DNA from: Tepidanaerobacteraceae bacterium
GTDB taxonomy: Bacteria; Bacillota; Thermosediminibacteria; Thermosediminibacterales; Tepidanaerobacteraceae
DNA: 64,000 nucleotides
Direction of reading: 5' to 3'
Assembly: GCA_024655905.1 (NCBI GenBank)
Contig: JANLFP010000003.1
Span: 124,001 to 188,000 of the forward strand
In this document: one piece after another, positions 9,422-18,616 of the stretch
Position numbering within the stretch: position 1 is the first letter of the stretch
Layout of the letters: each line of letters starts with the position of its first letter
Notes under the pieces: generated by a model
What the model saw: the letters and a program-made list of their open reading frames with translations, nothing else
Database searches by the model: none
Told to the model about the DNA's origin: nothing
Made by a program: the position numbers and the translations under genes

Positions 9422-10228
9422 ATGTGGGGGGACCGCAAAACAGATTTTAATATAATAAAAATCCCTGTTGAAGAAATAAAGCCTAACCCTTATCAACCCA
9501 GAAAAGAGTTCGATGAGGAATCATTGAATGATTTAACAAATTCTATCAAGTCATACGGAGTATTGCAGCCGATTGTAGTGAGAAAAAGCGGAAAAGGCAG
9601 TTATGAGTTGATTGCGGGTGAAAGACGGTGGAGAGCATGCAAAAGAGCCGGAATAAAAGAAATACCGGCAATAATAAAAGACGCTGGAGACTCGGAAACT
9701 GCAATAATGGCGCTTATAGAAAACCTTCAGAGGGAAAACCTTAATTTTCTGGAAGAAGCAGAGGGATATCAGCAGTTAATGCAAGATTACGGGCTGACAC
9801 AGGAACAATTGGCTATGAAACTGGGGAAGAGTCAATCGACTATAGCTAATAAGATAAGAATTTTAAAAATGTCTCCGGAAATAATAAAAATTATTTCCCG
9901 GGAAAAGTTGAGCGAAAGGCATGCAAGGGCGCTTCTCAAGCTGCCGGACGAAAACCTTCAAAAGCAGGCATTGAAACAGATAGTGGAAAAGGGAATGAAT
10001 GTAAGGCAAACCGAAGATTTGGTGGACAGGCTAATAGAAGAAATCGAAAATGAAAAAGAAAAGGAAAGAAAAAAATCATTCAAGATAGCCATAAAAGATG
10101 TTAGAATATTTGTCAATTCAGTGAAGAAGCTGGTAAAGAGCATTAAAGATACGGGGATAAAGGCAGGATATAAAGAAATAGACAGAGGAGATTTTATTGA
10201 AGTGGTGGTTCAAATACCAAAGAGGTAA
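9422..10228 (+). CDS. noc: Nucleoid occlusion protein Noc (ParB family)
   Basis: ParB-type CTP-dependent DNA clamp, 268 residues. It has the N-terminal ParB domain ([42 protein letters not shown]), a central helix-turn-helix (LTQEQLAMKLGKSQSTIANKIR) and a C-terminal dimerisation part. I separate it from spo0J because two ParB paralogues flank soj here, the first in the Bacillus noc position after rsmG, and because Noc-type palindromes occur in the window (9893, 60240). The ATG at 9422 sits seven bases after GGCGGTG; an in-frame GTG at 9413 overlaps that site. Confidence 0.88.
   Translation: MWGDRKTDFNIIKIPVEEIKPNPYQPRKEFDEESLNDLTNSIKSYGVLQPIVVRKSGKGSYELIAGERRWRACKRAGIKEIPAIIKDAGDSETAIMALIENLQRENLNFLEEAEGYQQLMQDYGLTQEQLAMKLGKSQSTIANKIRILKMSPEIIKIISREKLSERHARALLKLPDENLQKQALKQIVEKGMNVRQTEDLVDRLIEEIENEKEKERKKSFKIAIKDVRIFVNSVKKLVKSIKDTGIKAGYKEIDRGDFIEVVVQIPKR
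9893..9906. promoter_or_regulatory. Near-perfect Noc-binding site inside noc
   Basis: ATTTCCCGGGAAAA differs at one of 14 positions from the Noc-binding palindrome ATTTCCCGGGAAAT known from Bacillus. It lies within the noc coding region, in the part encoding IISREKLS. Whether Noc binds here is inference. Confidence 0.5.
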
Positions 10229-10385
10229 TGAACCATTTTTTTTATAGAATAAGAATTTTTTGCTTGAAGGCACAGATTTTTTATAAAAAATAAAAAAACA
10301 GGAAGGAAAAAATGAAAACAAGAAGAAAGTTTATATATTAAACGGGGTCAATAGGAGCAACAATTTTCGCAGCAAGAATTTCGAA

Positions 10386-10428
10386 GGGAGGATGGAAACA
10401 AAGGCATAACCTTTGTTTCGGTTATATG
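10386..10428 (+). promoter_or_regulatory. soj leader: ribosome-binding site, five-codon minigene and hairpin
   Basis: GGGAGG at 10386-10391 is followed directly by ATG (10392) opening a five-codon frame (Met-Glu-Thr-Lys-Ala, stop). A perfect 10-bp stem GAAACAAAGG (10395-10404) / CCTTTGTTTC (10410-10419), loop CATAA, separates this site from the soj ATG at 10426. If folded, the stem would bring GGGAGG to within about ten bases of the soj start. Structure is seen; regulatory role is inferred. Confidence 0.5.
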
Positions 10429-11187
10429 TCAAGAGTAATGGCGATAGCAAATCAAAAAGGCGGCGTGGGAAAAACGACCACAGCTGTTAATCTTGCAGCA
10501 TGTCTTGCAGCACTTGGAAAAAAAGTATTGCTGGTAGACATTGATCCTCAGGGAAATACGACGAGCGGTATCGGAATCGACAAAAAAAGCATTGACAAGT
10601 CCATATATAATGTAATTATAAATGAAGAACCGATAAAAGAAAACATAATAAAAACGCAATACGAAAACCTTTTTCTGCTGCCATCCAATATTCAGCTGGC
10701 AGGAGCCGAAATCGAGCTTGTACCTGCAATTTCAAGAGAATACAAGCTTAAAAACGCCATTGATGAAATAAAAGAAGAATTTGATTTTGTAATAATAGAT
10801 TGTCCTCCTTCACTCGGGCTTCTAACATTAAACGCTCTAACAGCAGCGGGGACGGTTCTGGTGCCTATACAATGCGAATATTACGCACTGGAAGGTTTGG
10901 GGCAGCTTATGAACACGATCAATCTCGTTCAGAAACATCTAAACAGGAATCTTCAGGTGGAAGGCGTGCTGCTCACGATGTTTGATGCCAGGACAAACTT
11001 ATCGATTCAAGTAGTGGAGGAAGTAAAAAAATATTTTAAAAACAAGGTTTATAAAACGATTATTCCGAGAAATGTTCGTTTGAGCGAGGCTCCGAGCCAT
11101 GGGAAACCAATAATAATCTATGATGCAAAGTCAAAAGGATCTCAAGTTTATATGGAATTGGCTGAGGAGGTGCTGGGAATTGAATAA
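10426..11187 (+). CDS. soj: Soj/ParA chromosome-partition ATPase
   Basis: 253-residue ParA-family ATPase with the deviant Walker A motif KGGVGKTT near the N-terminus ([20 protein letters not shown]), the VDIDPQGN motif and the [19 protein letters not shown] stretch. Acts with Spo0J/ParB on parS in origin segregation and replication control. Length is normal. The start could also be the ATG at 10438; both lie behind an unusual hairpin leader. Its end overlaps spo0J by eight bases. Confidence 0.96.
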   Translation: MSRVMAIANQKGGVGKTTTAVNLAACLAALGKKVLLVDIDPQGNTTSGIGIDKKSIDKSIYNVIINEEPIKENIIKTQYENLFLLPSNIQLAGAEIELVPAISREYKLKNAIDEIKEEFDFVIIDCPPSLGLLTLNALTAAGTVLVPIQCEYYALEGLGQLMNTINLVQKHLNRNLQVEGVLLTMFDARTNLSIQVVEEVKKYFKNKVYKTIIPRNVRLSEAPSHGKPIIIYDAKSKGSQVYMELAEEVLGIE

Positions 11188-12010
11188 AAAGGGCTTGGGA
11201 AAAGGTTTGGGCGCATTAATACCGGAAATAGCGAGGGAAGAAGAAAATATACAGGAAATATCAATTAAGGAAATAAGGGTAAATCAAAATCAACCTAGAA
11301 AACATTTCGATGAAAAAAAGATTGAGGAACTTGCTGAATCAATAAAGCAGCACGGAGTTTTGCAGCCTGTAATATTGAGGAAAAGATCAGAGGGTTATGA
11401 GCTGGTGGCAGGTGAAAGAAGATGGAGAGCAGCACAGAAAGCCGGGGTAGAAAAAATTCCGGCAATAGTTAAAGAACTCTCGGACCTGGATGTTATGGAA
11501 ATTGCACTAATCGAGAATCTTCAGAGAGAAGACTTAAGCCCATTGGAAGAAGCAGAAGCATATAAAAAGCTAATAGAAGAATTCGGAATGACTCAAGAGG
11601 AACTTTCTAAAAGAGTAGGAAAGAGCAGGTCTCAGATCGCAAACACTGTAAGACTTTTAAATCTGGATGATGAAATAAAAGAAATGATAATTGAAGAAAA
11701 ATTGACGGCAGGTCACGCGAGGGCGCTGTTGGCAGTAGAAGACAAAAAAGAGAGGTTAAAGATGGCGGAGAAGATAAGCAAGGAAAATATGTCGGTAAGA
11801 CAGATAGAAGAAGCCGTAAAGAAAAAAACGGATAAAAAAGAAAAAAAGAGAGAAGAAATAAACCCTGCGATTCTGGATGTATCAGAAAAATTGCAGACAA
11901 CTTTAGGAACCAGAGTTAAAATAAAAGGAACAGAAAAAAGAGGAAAAATAGAGATAGAATATTATTCAGCAGATGAGCTCGAAAGGATACTTGAGAACAT
12001 CACAAATTGA
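11180..12010 (+). CDS. spo0J: Spo0J/ParB chromosome-partition protein
   Basis: 276-residue CTP-dependent DNA clamp that loads at parS and spreads, recruiting SMC. N-terminus [11 protein letters not shown] contacts Soj; then the ParB domain ([49 protein letters not shown]), helix-turn-helix ([22 protein letters not shown]) and a C-terminal dimer domain. I start at TTG 11180, with GAGGAGGTG upstream, giving LNKKGLGKG; the open frame reaches further up inside soj but that part is not ParB-like. A perfect parS lies just past the stop. Confidence 0.96.
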   Translation: MNKKGLGKGLGALIPEIAREEENIQEISIKEIRVNQNQPRKHFDEKKIEELAESIKQHGVLQPVILRKRSEGYELVAGERRWRAAQKAGVEKIPAIVKELSDLDVMEIALIENLQREDLSPLEEAEAYKKLIEEFGMTQEELSKRVGKSRSQIANTVRLLNLDDEIKEMIIEEKLTAGHARALLAVEDKKERLKMAEKISKENMSVRQIEEAVKKKTDKKEKKREEINPAILDVSEKLQTTLGTRVKIKGTEKRGKIEIEYYSADELERILENITN

Positions 12011-12012
12011 TG

Positions 12013-12028
12013 TGTTTCACGTGAAACA
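12013..12028. promoter_or_regulatory. parS centromere site
   Basis: TGTTTCACGTGAAACA, the exact 16-bp parS consensus, flanked by one more palindromic base on each side (12012-12029). It starts two bases after the spo0J stop codon, so the ParB loading site is directly linked to its gene near the origin. Confidence 0.97.
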
Positions 12029-12069
12029 CGGCGGAACTAACGGTTGCTTCCTCGACGGATGCATGCCGC

Positions 12070-12098
12070 AGAAGTTTGTTTAAATCTTAAACTTCTTT
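12070..12098 (+). terminator. Possible terminator after spo0J
   Basis: 8-bp AT-rich stem AGAAGTTT (12070-12077) / AAACTTCT (12089-12096), then TTATT. Weak, but at the right place to close the rsmG-noc-soj-spo0J unit. Confidence 0.4.
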
Positions 12099-12132
12099 AT
12101 TCCTGACCGGTATTGAGGAGTGAACATATAAA

Positions 12133-12960
12133 TTGAAATTGGGAATATTTTCGTGGTTCGGTTTTATTATACCGCTGCCTCAAAGGTTGAAAATGATAAA
12201 AGAAGCCGGGTTCGACGGGACTTCTATCTGGTGGGAAGATGAAGAAGAGCCTCGGGCCATACATAGGTATGATATGCCAAAGATGGTGGAAGACGCGGGA
12301 TTGATGCTTGAAAACATTCATGTGCCTTATAATAGCTCAAATGATTTGTGGAGCGAAAGTGCTGACATTCGTAAAAATATTGTCCGCAAACATATAAAAT
12401 GGCTTAACGATTGCTCGAGATTCGGCATTCCACTGATGATTATGCATGTTGTGGAGGGGGACGAGTCGCCAGCGCCGAATAAATATGGAATAGAAAGCAT
12501 GTCGCAGCTTGTAAAAGCGGCGGAGTATCTGGGGGTGAAGATAGCCGTTGAAAATACCAGGCGCGATGATAGTGTGGTTTTTTTGCTATCGCAGATAGAA
12601 TCGAGCTATATGGGGCTTTGCTATGACAGTTCGCACGCGGGGTTAAGGAAACACAGAAATGAGCTGTTGCTTAAAAGTTACGGCCACAGGCTTTTTGCCA
12701 CACATCTGTCTGACAATGACGGTCTTTACGACAGGCACTGGCTCCCGGGAAACGGGAAGATATGTTGGAATGAATTGGCGGCACTTTTCCCCAGAGGATA
12801 CGGCGGATTCTACACATTGGAGACCGTTCCAGCGGAGGAGGAAAAACTGCTTGGCCCCGAAAAATTTTTGACAAAAGCCTTTGAAAAAATATCTTGGGTC
12901 AAAGATATGTTTAAAGCTTCCGGATTGAGCGGCGCCAAAGGGATTAATGGCAATAAATAA
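12133..12960 (+). CDS. Sugar phosphate isomerase/epimerase (TIM barrel)
   Basis: A 275-residue protein of the xylose-isomerase-like TIM-barrel superfamily (AP endonuclease 2 family). Recognisable parts are the opening strand (GIFSWFG), GFDGTSIWW, NIHVPYN, IAVENTRRDD with the metal-binding Glu, LCYDSSHAGL with Asp/His, ATHLSDNDG and the GKICWNEL ending typical of this family. Substrate cannot be read; it could be a sugar epimerase or an AP endonuclease-like enzyme. Start TTG at 12133 gives MKLGIFSW; GAGGAG lies 12 bases upstream. Stands alone after the partition genes. Confidence 0.8.
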   Translation: MKLGIFSWFGFIIPLPQRLKMIKEAGFDGTSIWWEDEEEPRAIHRYDMPKMVEDAGLMLENIHVPYNSSNDLWSESADIRKNIVRKHIKWLNDCSRFGIPLMIMHVVEGDESPAPNKYGIESMSQLVKAAEYLGVKIAVENTRRDDSVVFLLSQIESSYMGLCYDSSHAGLRKHRNELLLKSYGHRLFATHLSDNDGLYDRHWLPGNGKICWNELAALFPRGYGGFYTLETVPAEEEKLLGPEKFLTKAFEKISWVKDMFKASGLSGAKGINGNK

Positions 12961-13157
12961 AAATCTATCGCCTGATTCAATGACATGGCACAGGGTTTAC
13001 AAGATTCGATATTATGCTGATTGCAAAAAATTTGCCTTTCGTTTGAATGAAAAGGATGCGGCAACTTGAGGAAGCTAAAAAGCGCATAAGGATTTGATCA
13101 AGGCAATCAGAGATGAGAAGAAAATGACATTAACTTGATGCATCAGGAGGGCAATCA

Positions 13158-13625
13158 ATGGCGGAGCACACGATAGGCGTTATTTCTGATACTCATGGCA
13201 TTCTGAGACCGGAGATATTGCAAGTGTTTAAAGATTGCGGGCAAATAATCCATGCAGGGGATATAGGAGATCCGCATATCATCGATTCTCTCGGCAAAAT
13301 TGCATCTGTATACGCCGTGCGAGGGAACTGCGACAGGGATGGATGGGCTTACAGCCTTCCCTTGACAAAAATCGTGGAGATCGGGGATGTATGCATTTAT
13401 CTGATGCATGATTTGAACCGGCTCGACCTCGATCCGAAAGCGGCAGGTTTTGATGCGGTAATCAGCGGCCATACCCATAGACCTTTATTGGAATGCCGCA
13501 ATGGAGTAATGTTCTTAAATCCTGGCAGTGCCGGTCCGAAGAGGTTCAATCTTCCTATAAGCGCTGCAAGGTTGCGCATAAAAGGCAAATCTATCGAAGC
13601 GGAGTTTATAAAACTTGACGATTAA
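13158..13625 (+). CDS. YfcE-type metallophosphoesterase
   Basis: 155-residue calcineurin-like phosphoesterase. All metal-binding motifs are present: GVISDTHG (Asp, His), AGDIGD (Asp), RGNCDRD (Asn), and GHTHRP (His-x-His), ending NPGSAGPKRF as in YfcE/MJ0936 proteins. These hydrolyse small phosphodiesters with Mn2+ or similar; the natural substrate is unknown. ATG at 13158 follows CAGGAGGGC. Single gene with about 200 bases free of genes in front. Confidence 0.88.
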   Translation: MAEHTIGVISDTHGILRPEILQVFKDCGQIIHAGDIGDPHIIDSLGKIASVYAVRGNCDRDGWAYSLPLTKIVEIGDVCIYLMHDLNRLDLDPKAAGFDAVISGHTHRPLLECRNGVMFLNPGSAGPKRFNLPISAARLRIKGKSIEAEFIKLDD

Positions 13626-13676
13626 TGGGAATATTTTTTTGCGGCAAAACTTTATTTAAAAGAGGGTGAACGGTGA

Positions 13677-14144
13677 ATGTTCAGAGAGATGAGAAGAAAA
13701 GAAAGCCTAATGAACGAGCGGGAAGCCGTCAGGGTGCTGGAAGAAGGGCTATACGGGACTTTGGCCACTGCTGGCGAAGAAGGGTATCCTTATTCGACAC
13801 CTCTAAATTATGTGTATGTTGATAATATGATTTACTTCCACTCTGCTCCGGAAGGACACAAGCTCGATAATATAAAATATAACTGCAGAGTTTGTTTCAA
13901 TGTGGTCGGTTCGTTCATGATAATACCCGAAAAGTTCGATACAAATTATGATAGTGTAGTGGTTTTCGGCAAAGCAAGAGAAGTCGTGGAAGAAAACGAA
14001 AAGAAAAAAGCTCTTATGCTGCTGATAGAGAAGTATTCAAAAGAATATATGGAGGAAGGCATGCGGTATATAGAAAAATCCATAAATCGGGTTTCTGTTT
14101 TTAAAATCGAAATAGAACATTTGACCGGAAAACGCGGAAAGTGA
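13677..14144 (+). CDS. Pyridoxamine 5'-phosphate oxidase-like flavin-binding protein
   Basis: 155 residues with the split-barrel FMN-binding fold: YGTLATAGEEGYPYSTPLNYV (strands 1-2), IYFHSAPEGHKLDNIK, CFNVVGSF, and SVVVFGKAREV. The pattern resembles the NimA/5-nitroimidazole reductase-like branch, in which a His contacts the flavin (HSAPEGHK). Specific reaction unknown. Start ATG at 13677 after GAGGGTGAACGGTGA; the ATG at 13689 is an alternative. Confidence 0.82.
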   Translation: MFREMRRKESLMNEREAVRVLEEGLYGTLATAGEEGYPYSTPLNYVYVDNMIYFHSAPEGHKLDNIKYNCRVCFNVVGSFMIIPEKFDTNYDSVVVFGKAREVVEENEKKKALMLLIEKYSKEYMEEGMRYIEKSINRVSVFKIEIEHLTGKRGK

Positions 14145-14221
14145 GCGCATTTATATCTTACAGGAACTTGTCAAATATATTGATAAATGCGGTTAAAATT
14201 ATTTCAAAAGCGGTGATTTGC

Positions 14222-15073
14222 ATGATAAAACTAATAGCACTGGATGTGGACGGCACACTGGTAGATGCTGAAAATATAGTATCCCCCGAAAATGAAACGG
14301 CGGTAAAAATGGCGGTTTCGCTCGGCGCAAGGGTAGCGCTGGTTACCGGCAGGCATCGCGATGGGGTAAAAAAAGTCCTTGAGGTTCTTGGCTTATGTTC
14401 CGAGCCACTCGTTATCGCAAATAATGGCGCTTTAATATACTGGGGCAATAAAATCCTGAGGGAACATTTTCTTGCCGAGGATGATGCCGACAGAGTCATA
14501 AGATTCAGCGCCCAACTTTCCGGAACGGTTGTTGCCGTGTTTCAGCCGGATATCATTTACTTTTATCTAGATTCCTCTGTTGACAGGGAATATGTGATGA
14601 AAAAATTCGATGTTTTCGACATGAATCGAATAGCGGAAGTCAAAAATCCCGGAGAAATCCCCCGAGAGCATGTAACCAAAGTGATGCTGATAACCCGTTC
14701 GGAAGATTGCGCAAGGGAAGTTCTCGATATTTGGCCGAAAAACCTTTCGCACCTCAACTGCGGTCGTTCATACCCCTATATTTGCGAGATAAACAGCGGT
14801 CGATGCAACAAAGGGGAGAGCCTCAAATTCCTTTGCGATAAACTGGGTATACGGTCGCAAGAAGTCCTGGCCGTGGGGGATGGCGAGACCGATATTCCAA
14901 TGCTGGCCTTTGCGGGCCGTTCTGTATTTGTCAGGCACTCGAAATATCTGCCGAAACTTGCTCCACATGTGGAAATCACACCCGATGGATTTCAGCACAG
15001 GGGGGTTGCATGGGCTATTGAAAGATACCTTTCGCTTCAAATGCCCGAACAAAAAATTCTTGAAAATCGGTGA
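14222..15073 (+). CDS. Cof-type HAD hydrolase
   Basis: 283-residue haloacid dehalogenase-superfamily phosphatase: motif I LALDVDGTL, motif II VTGRH, motif III Lys in HVTKVML, motif IV VGDGETDIPML. Cof/YidA-type enzymes remove phosphate from sugar or cofactor phosphates; the substrate is not readable. I use the ATG at 14222 (MIKLIALDVDGTLV). A longer in-frame start (GTG 14141) would overlap the previous gene but adds an unrelated 27 residues; the gap fits an intergenic leader. Confidence 0.88.
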   Translation: MIKLIALDVDGTLVDAENIVSPENETAVKMAVSLGARVALVTGRHRDGVKKVLEVLGLCSEPLVIANNGALIYWGNKILREHFLAEDDADRVIRFSAQLSGTVVAVFQPDIIYFYLDSSVDREYVMKKFDVFDMNRIAEVKNPGEIPREHVTKVMLITRSEDCAREVLDIWPKNLSHLNCGRSYPYICEINSGRCNKGESLKFLCDKLGIRSQEVLAVGDGETDIPMLAFAGRSVFVRHSKYLPKLAPHVEITPDGFQHRGVAWAIERYLSLQMPEQKILENR

Positions 15074-15238
15074 ATATCGGCGGAAACACTGTTCGTTCAA
15101 TATTTCTCCTGCCGCTGAGTCTGGCATGGGTGAAACCCTCACGGGAGCTCAGCGGCGTTTTATGCTGCAATAATTGAAGTTTTGTGATTAATGGTGCTGA
15201 TATTAATAATACTGATTGTAAAAAGGAGTCTGTAAAGA

Positions 15239-18200
15239 GTGAGATATATCAAAAATTATTTGCTTTGCATTTTTGCTTTATGTTTTTTGCTATACACTAA
15301 CTCGGAAGCACTGGCGGCCGGCGATGCGGCAAACACTCCGACCATTTCTTTTGAAAGCGGATTTGCATTCAATATTGATGCGGTGGACAGCAAAAAATGG
15401 GAAGGAAAAGTCGCAATTTATACCAGAAATTACGGGGAGAGCACACCGCCGTTTGCAGGAAATGCCATTGAATTCGCAGTGGTAAACGACATAATCGTCT
15501 ATATCAACGCCGATGGAAAAAACGGAACATACATACCGCCTGACGGATATGTCGTTGCGTGCATGATGGATAATTCGGGATTTATAAAAAACATCCGCAC
15601 GGGTGAAGAAGTAACGCTGTCGAATCTAAAAATCCCCATACTTCCCCAAATGTACTTCAAACTGGGCGATATGACAATACCGATAGACGGAGTTAATTCG
15701 GTCAGGGGCGCAAGCCAGGTGATATTATACGATCAGTCTTACGGCGCCTCAACCGGGACTAACGGCTGGGGCATGGAATTGACTGTGATAAATAACACTA
15801 TAAGCGATATTGTCGATATGAGAAGCGGCAGCGGAGCATGGCTGGACAATAATTCATCGATACCGTCCGGCGGTACGGTAATATCCGTGCATCGGGGCAG
15901 CCCGTATTACAGCCTGCTTCGCGAAAAGGCAAAAATCGGCGACAAGGTGGTGATTTGTGCAGACAATGTGAAACTGTACGGTGCGGGGAGGATACCGTAC
16001 GATGCATACAATCCGATGTCGCTGGAAGATAATCCCGCTGCGTGGGACCAAGAAAACCAGAAACCGTTTGATGGCTTCAGAGGCCCAAATCAGATGATTA
16101 TTTATGACGGCAGCTATGGAAAGTGCACGGGAACAAATGTTTACGGATACGAAGTTGTGGTGGGCAGCGACGGTAAAATAATAGCAACCGGAGGAAACGA
16201 CTCTCAAATTCCTGCGGATGGATATGTGCTTTCGGGACACGGCGATAAATTAAAATTGCTACAAAAATATGCACTTTTGGGTTCGACAGTCATATTGAAT
16301 AAAGACAAGAAAGAAGCAAGGATAATTTTTAATCCGAACTCGTATCTTGATATGGCTGCGGCAAGCATAAAATCGGCGCAAGAAAGCCTCGAGGATGCAA
16401 AAAGAAAATTTTTGGACATCGACTATGATAAAGTACAGAAAATAATCGACACATCCGGAGAAAAACTGAAAAAGGCGCAGACGGAGTTGAATCAGGGCAG
16501 GTATAAAGAATTAATAAATACGGTAAAAGAAATGCAAAATGACGCTGATGCTGCATATTTTATGACGTTCGAATCCGCAAAGGTGGAAAACAGGGCGGTA
16601 TGGCTGAGGCCCAAAGAAACGAGCGTTGATGAAATAAAAAAGCATCTAGACATGCTGAAATACATCAATATAAACACCGTTTATCTCGAAACATACTGGA
16701 ACGGATATGCCATTTATCCCACGGGCAACGGAATAATGGCGCACAACCCCATGTACCGCGGTCTTGATGTGCTCGATGCGTATATTAAAGAAGCCCGTGC
16801 AAGAGGCATCAGGCTGCACGCCTGGGTAGAAGATTTCCTGGCAGGCCCCGCCGTTGCATTAAAGAAACCCGAATGGATGGCTGTGAGCAGAACGGGGAAA
16901 AGATATTTTCAAGACAGCGACAAAAACATTTATTACCACCTGAACCCGGCGCTTCCGGAAGTGCGCGATTTTCTGTCCGGGCTGTATTCGGACCTCATTA
17001 AAAAATATGACTTGGATGGAATACAGTTTGATTACATGAGATATCCCGTTTCAGGCGATTATTCCGATGATTTTGGCTACGATGCATATACGAGAAGCCT
17101 TTTTGAAAGCTATGCAGGCTTCGATCCTATAAACTTGAAGCCCGGCGACGAATTGTGGGACAAGTGGTGCGAATTCAGGAGAAATATTGTCAGTTCATTC
17201 GTTTACAGAATAGTATCGGAAATAAAATCCGCAAAGCCGGATATAAAGATATCGGCAGATGTGCGCCCTGATTATGAAAAGGCGATTATTGACACATATC
17301 AGGACGCGAGGGATTGGACGACAAAGGATTACATCAATAATCTGATACCCATGTCATATTATCTTTATGAGCAACCGGTGGCCGATGATGCGGAGAACAC
17401 ATGGACATTTGCCAGAGGGCATTCCCAGGTGACTGTGGGCATCGCCTGCTTTACGAAAATTGACAAGAAAACGTTTATAAGGCAGATATGCGCCGCAAGA
17501 GATGCAAACACCAACGGCATCGGAATCTTCGAATTCGAATCACTGTTTTCCGGCGGCTACGACATAGCCTTGAAACTAGGCGCATTCAGCAGACCCGCCA
17601 TGGCGACCGATGGTGACCCGAGGCAAATTGTAAAATCCGTGCTCGACGATGTTTTGAGGAAAATTGACGGCATTTACATCAGATACGGGGGCATGAGCGG
17701 CAAACAGGCTGAAAGGTGCAGAAAATTAATACAAGACTTGATGACTGATTTAGCAAACTGCGAAGACAACCCGGAAAAAGCATATTCTTATAAAAACGAA
17801 ATCGCAGATTATTTGAATATATTGGGAAGCGACGAAAGTCTTAATGAAGAGATCGCAAAAAGAATCGGCTTTGACCTGAATACCGCGATGAATATAATGG
17901 ATGAATACATTTCGGGATACCGTTTTAAGGAAAACCACAGGGTAAAATGTTTTCAAGCAGACATGCCGCTGGAATTACTAAAATCTGAAAAAGCGGCGCC
18001 CGTAAGAATAAAAGCCGTATTTGACGATGACAGCTCGGCAATCATGTACCTTGACGGTGCGCAGTATTCCATAAAATCCAGCGATGCTGAAGTGGCTGAT
18101 GTGGAAGAAGGCGTATTGCGGGTAAAAGGCAATAAGGGAAAAGCTGCAATCACCATTGACATTTTGGATACATTCAATTTTGGTACCGTAAAGGGCGTAG

Positions 18201-18526
18201 ATAGAAAGATAGAATTTGGCGTAAATCCGCGCGATGAAGACTTGGTGAACCCGGCATATCCCAGTTTAACCGCACTAAAGGTAACCGATACAAAAGTGAA
18301 TCTGGACTGGTCGGGGCAGATAGCGGATTCCAATATCGCCGGATATATTATTTTTCGCAATGGCAGCAAAATAGCGAGAGTTTCCGGAACTAAGTTCTAT
18401 GACTCTGATTTGCGCCCGGAAGCGGTATATTTTTATAAAGTATACGGATTCGATGCGTATGGCAGGATTATTTTCAGGAGCAAGGAATTAATAGTAAAAA
18501 CAAAAGCGGCGAAGGATGAAAGATAA
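15239..18526 (+). CDS. Secreted glycoside hydrolase-like protein (GHL10/DUF187) with N-terminal repeats
   Basis: 1095 residues. A signal peptide (hydrophobic 6-25, cleavage near ALAAG at 27) precedes three related segments (about 38-130, 150-250, 275-370) sharing I-Y-x-x-x-YG-x-[ST]-T and a PxDGYVV/PADGYVLS turn. Next come a charged helical stretch (375-435) and a GHL10-type TIM barrel (about 450-780: RAVWLRPKE, INTVYLETYWNG, LHAWVEDF, GIQFDYMRYP). The C-terminus has helical and Ig/Fn3-like parts (about 1010-1090). GHL10 proteins are surface glycosidase-like; substrate unknown. GTG start after AAAGGAG. Its stop codon sits in a terminator stem. Monocistronic. Confidence 0.8.
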   Translation: MRYIKNYLLCIFALCFLLYTNSEALAAGDAANTPTISFESGFAFNIDAVDSKKWEGKVAIYTRNYGESTPPFAGNAIEFAVVNDIIVYINADGKNGTYIPPDGYVVACMMDNSGFIKNIRTGEEVTLSNLKIPILPQMYFKLGDMTIPIDGVNSVRGASQVILYDQSYGASTGTNGWGMELTVINNTISDIVDMRSGSGAWLDNNSSIPSGGTVISVHRGSPYYSLLREKAKIGDKVVICADNVKLYGAGRIPYDAYNPMSLEDNPAAWDQENQKPFDGFRGPNQMIIYDGSYGKCTGTNVYGYEVVVGSDGKIIATGGNDSQIPADGYVLSGHGDKLKLLQKYALLGSTVILNKDKKEARIIFNPNSYLDMAAASIKSAQESLEDAKRKFLDIDYDKVQKIIDTSGEKLKKAQTELNQGRYKELINTVKEMQNDADAAYFMTFESAKVENRAVWLRPKETSVDEIKKHLDMLKYININTVYLETYWNGYAIYPTGNGIMAHNPMYRGLDVLDAYIKEARARGIRLHAWVEDFLAGPAVALKKPEWMAVSRTGKRYFQDSDKNIYYHLNPALPEVRDFLSGLYSDLIKKYDLDGIQFDYMRYPVSGDYSDDFGYDAYTRSLFESYAGFDPINLKPGDELWDKWCEFRRNIVSSFVYRIVSEIKSAKPDIKISADVRPDYEKAIIDTYQDARDWTTKDYINNLIPMSYYLYEQPVADDAENTWTFARGHSQVTVGIACFTKIDKKTFIRQICAARDANTNGIGIFEFESLFSGGYDIALKLGAFSRPAMATDGDPRQIVKSVLDDVLRKIDGIYIRYGGMSGKQAERCRKLIQDLMTDLANCEDNPEKAYSYKNEIADYLNILGSDESLNEEIAKRIGFDLNTAMNIMDEYISGYRFKENHRVKCFQADMPLELLKSEKAAPVRIKAVFDDDSSAIMYLDGAQYSIKSSDAEVADVEEGVLRVKGNKGKAAITIDILDTFNFGTVKGVDRKIEFGVNPRDEDLVNPAYPSLTALKVTDTKVNLDWSGQIADSNIAGYIIFRNGSKIARVSGTKFYDSDLRPEAVYFYKVYGFDAYGRIIFRSKELIVKTKAAKDER

Positions 18527-18558
18527 GACCCTTTTTCCAAGGGTCTTATATATTTTTA
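18523..18558 (+). terminator. Rho-independent terminator
   Basis: Perfect 11-bp stem ATAAGACCCTT (18523-18533) / AAGGGTCTTAT (18539-18549), loop TTTCC, then ATATATTTTT. It ends the large secreted protein gene and stands between it and the convergent asnB. Confidence 0.88.
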
Positions 18559-18616
18559 CGGATTTTTCAAAAACTTTGTGCAGTATGCATGTGGCATGAG
18601 CAAGATTATGCAGCAG

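Noticed and set aside
9413-10228. Calling the first ParB paralogue a second Spo0J
   Set aside because: Position before soj, a second ParB gene right next to parS, and Noc-type palindromes in the window favour Noc.
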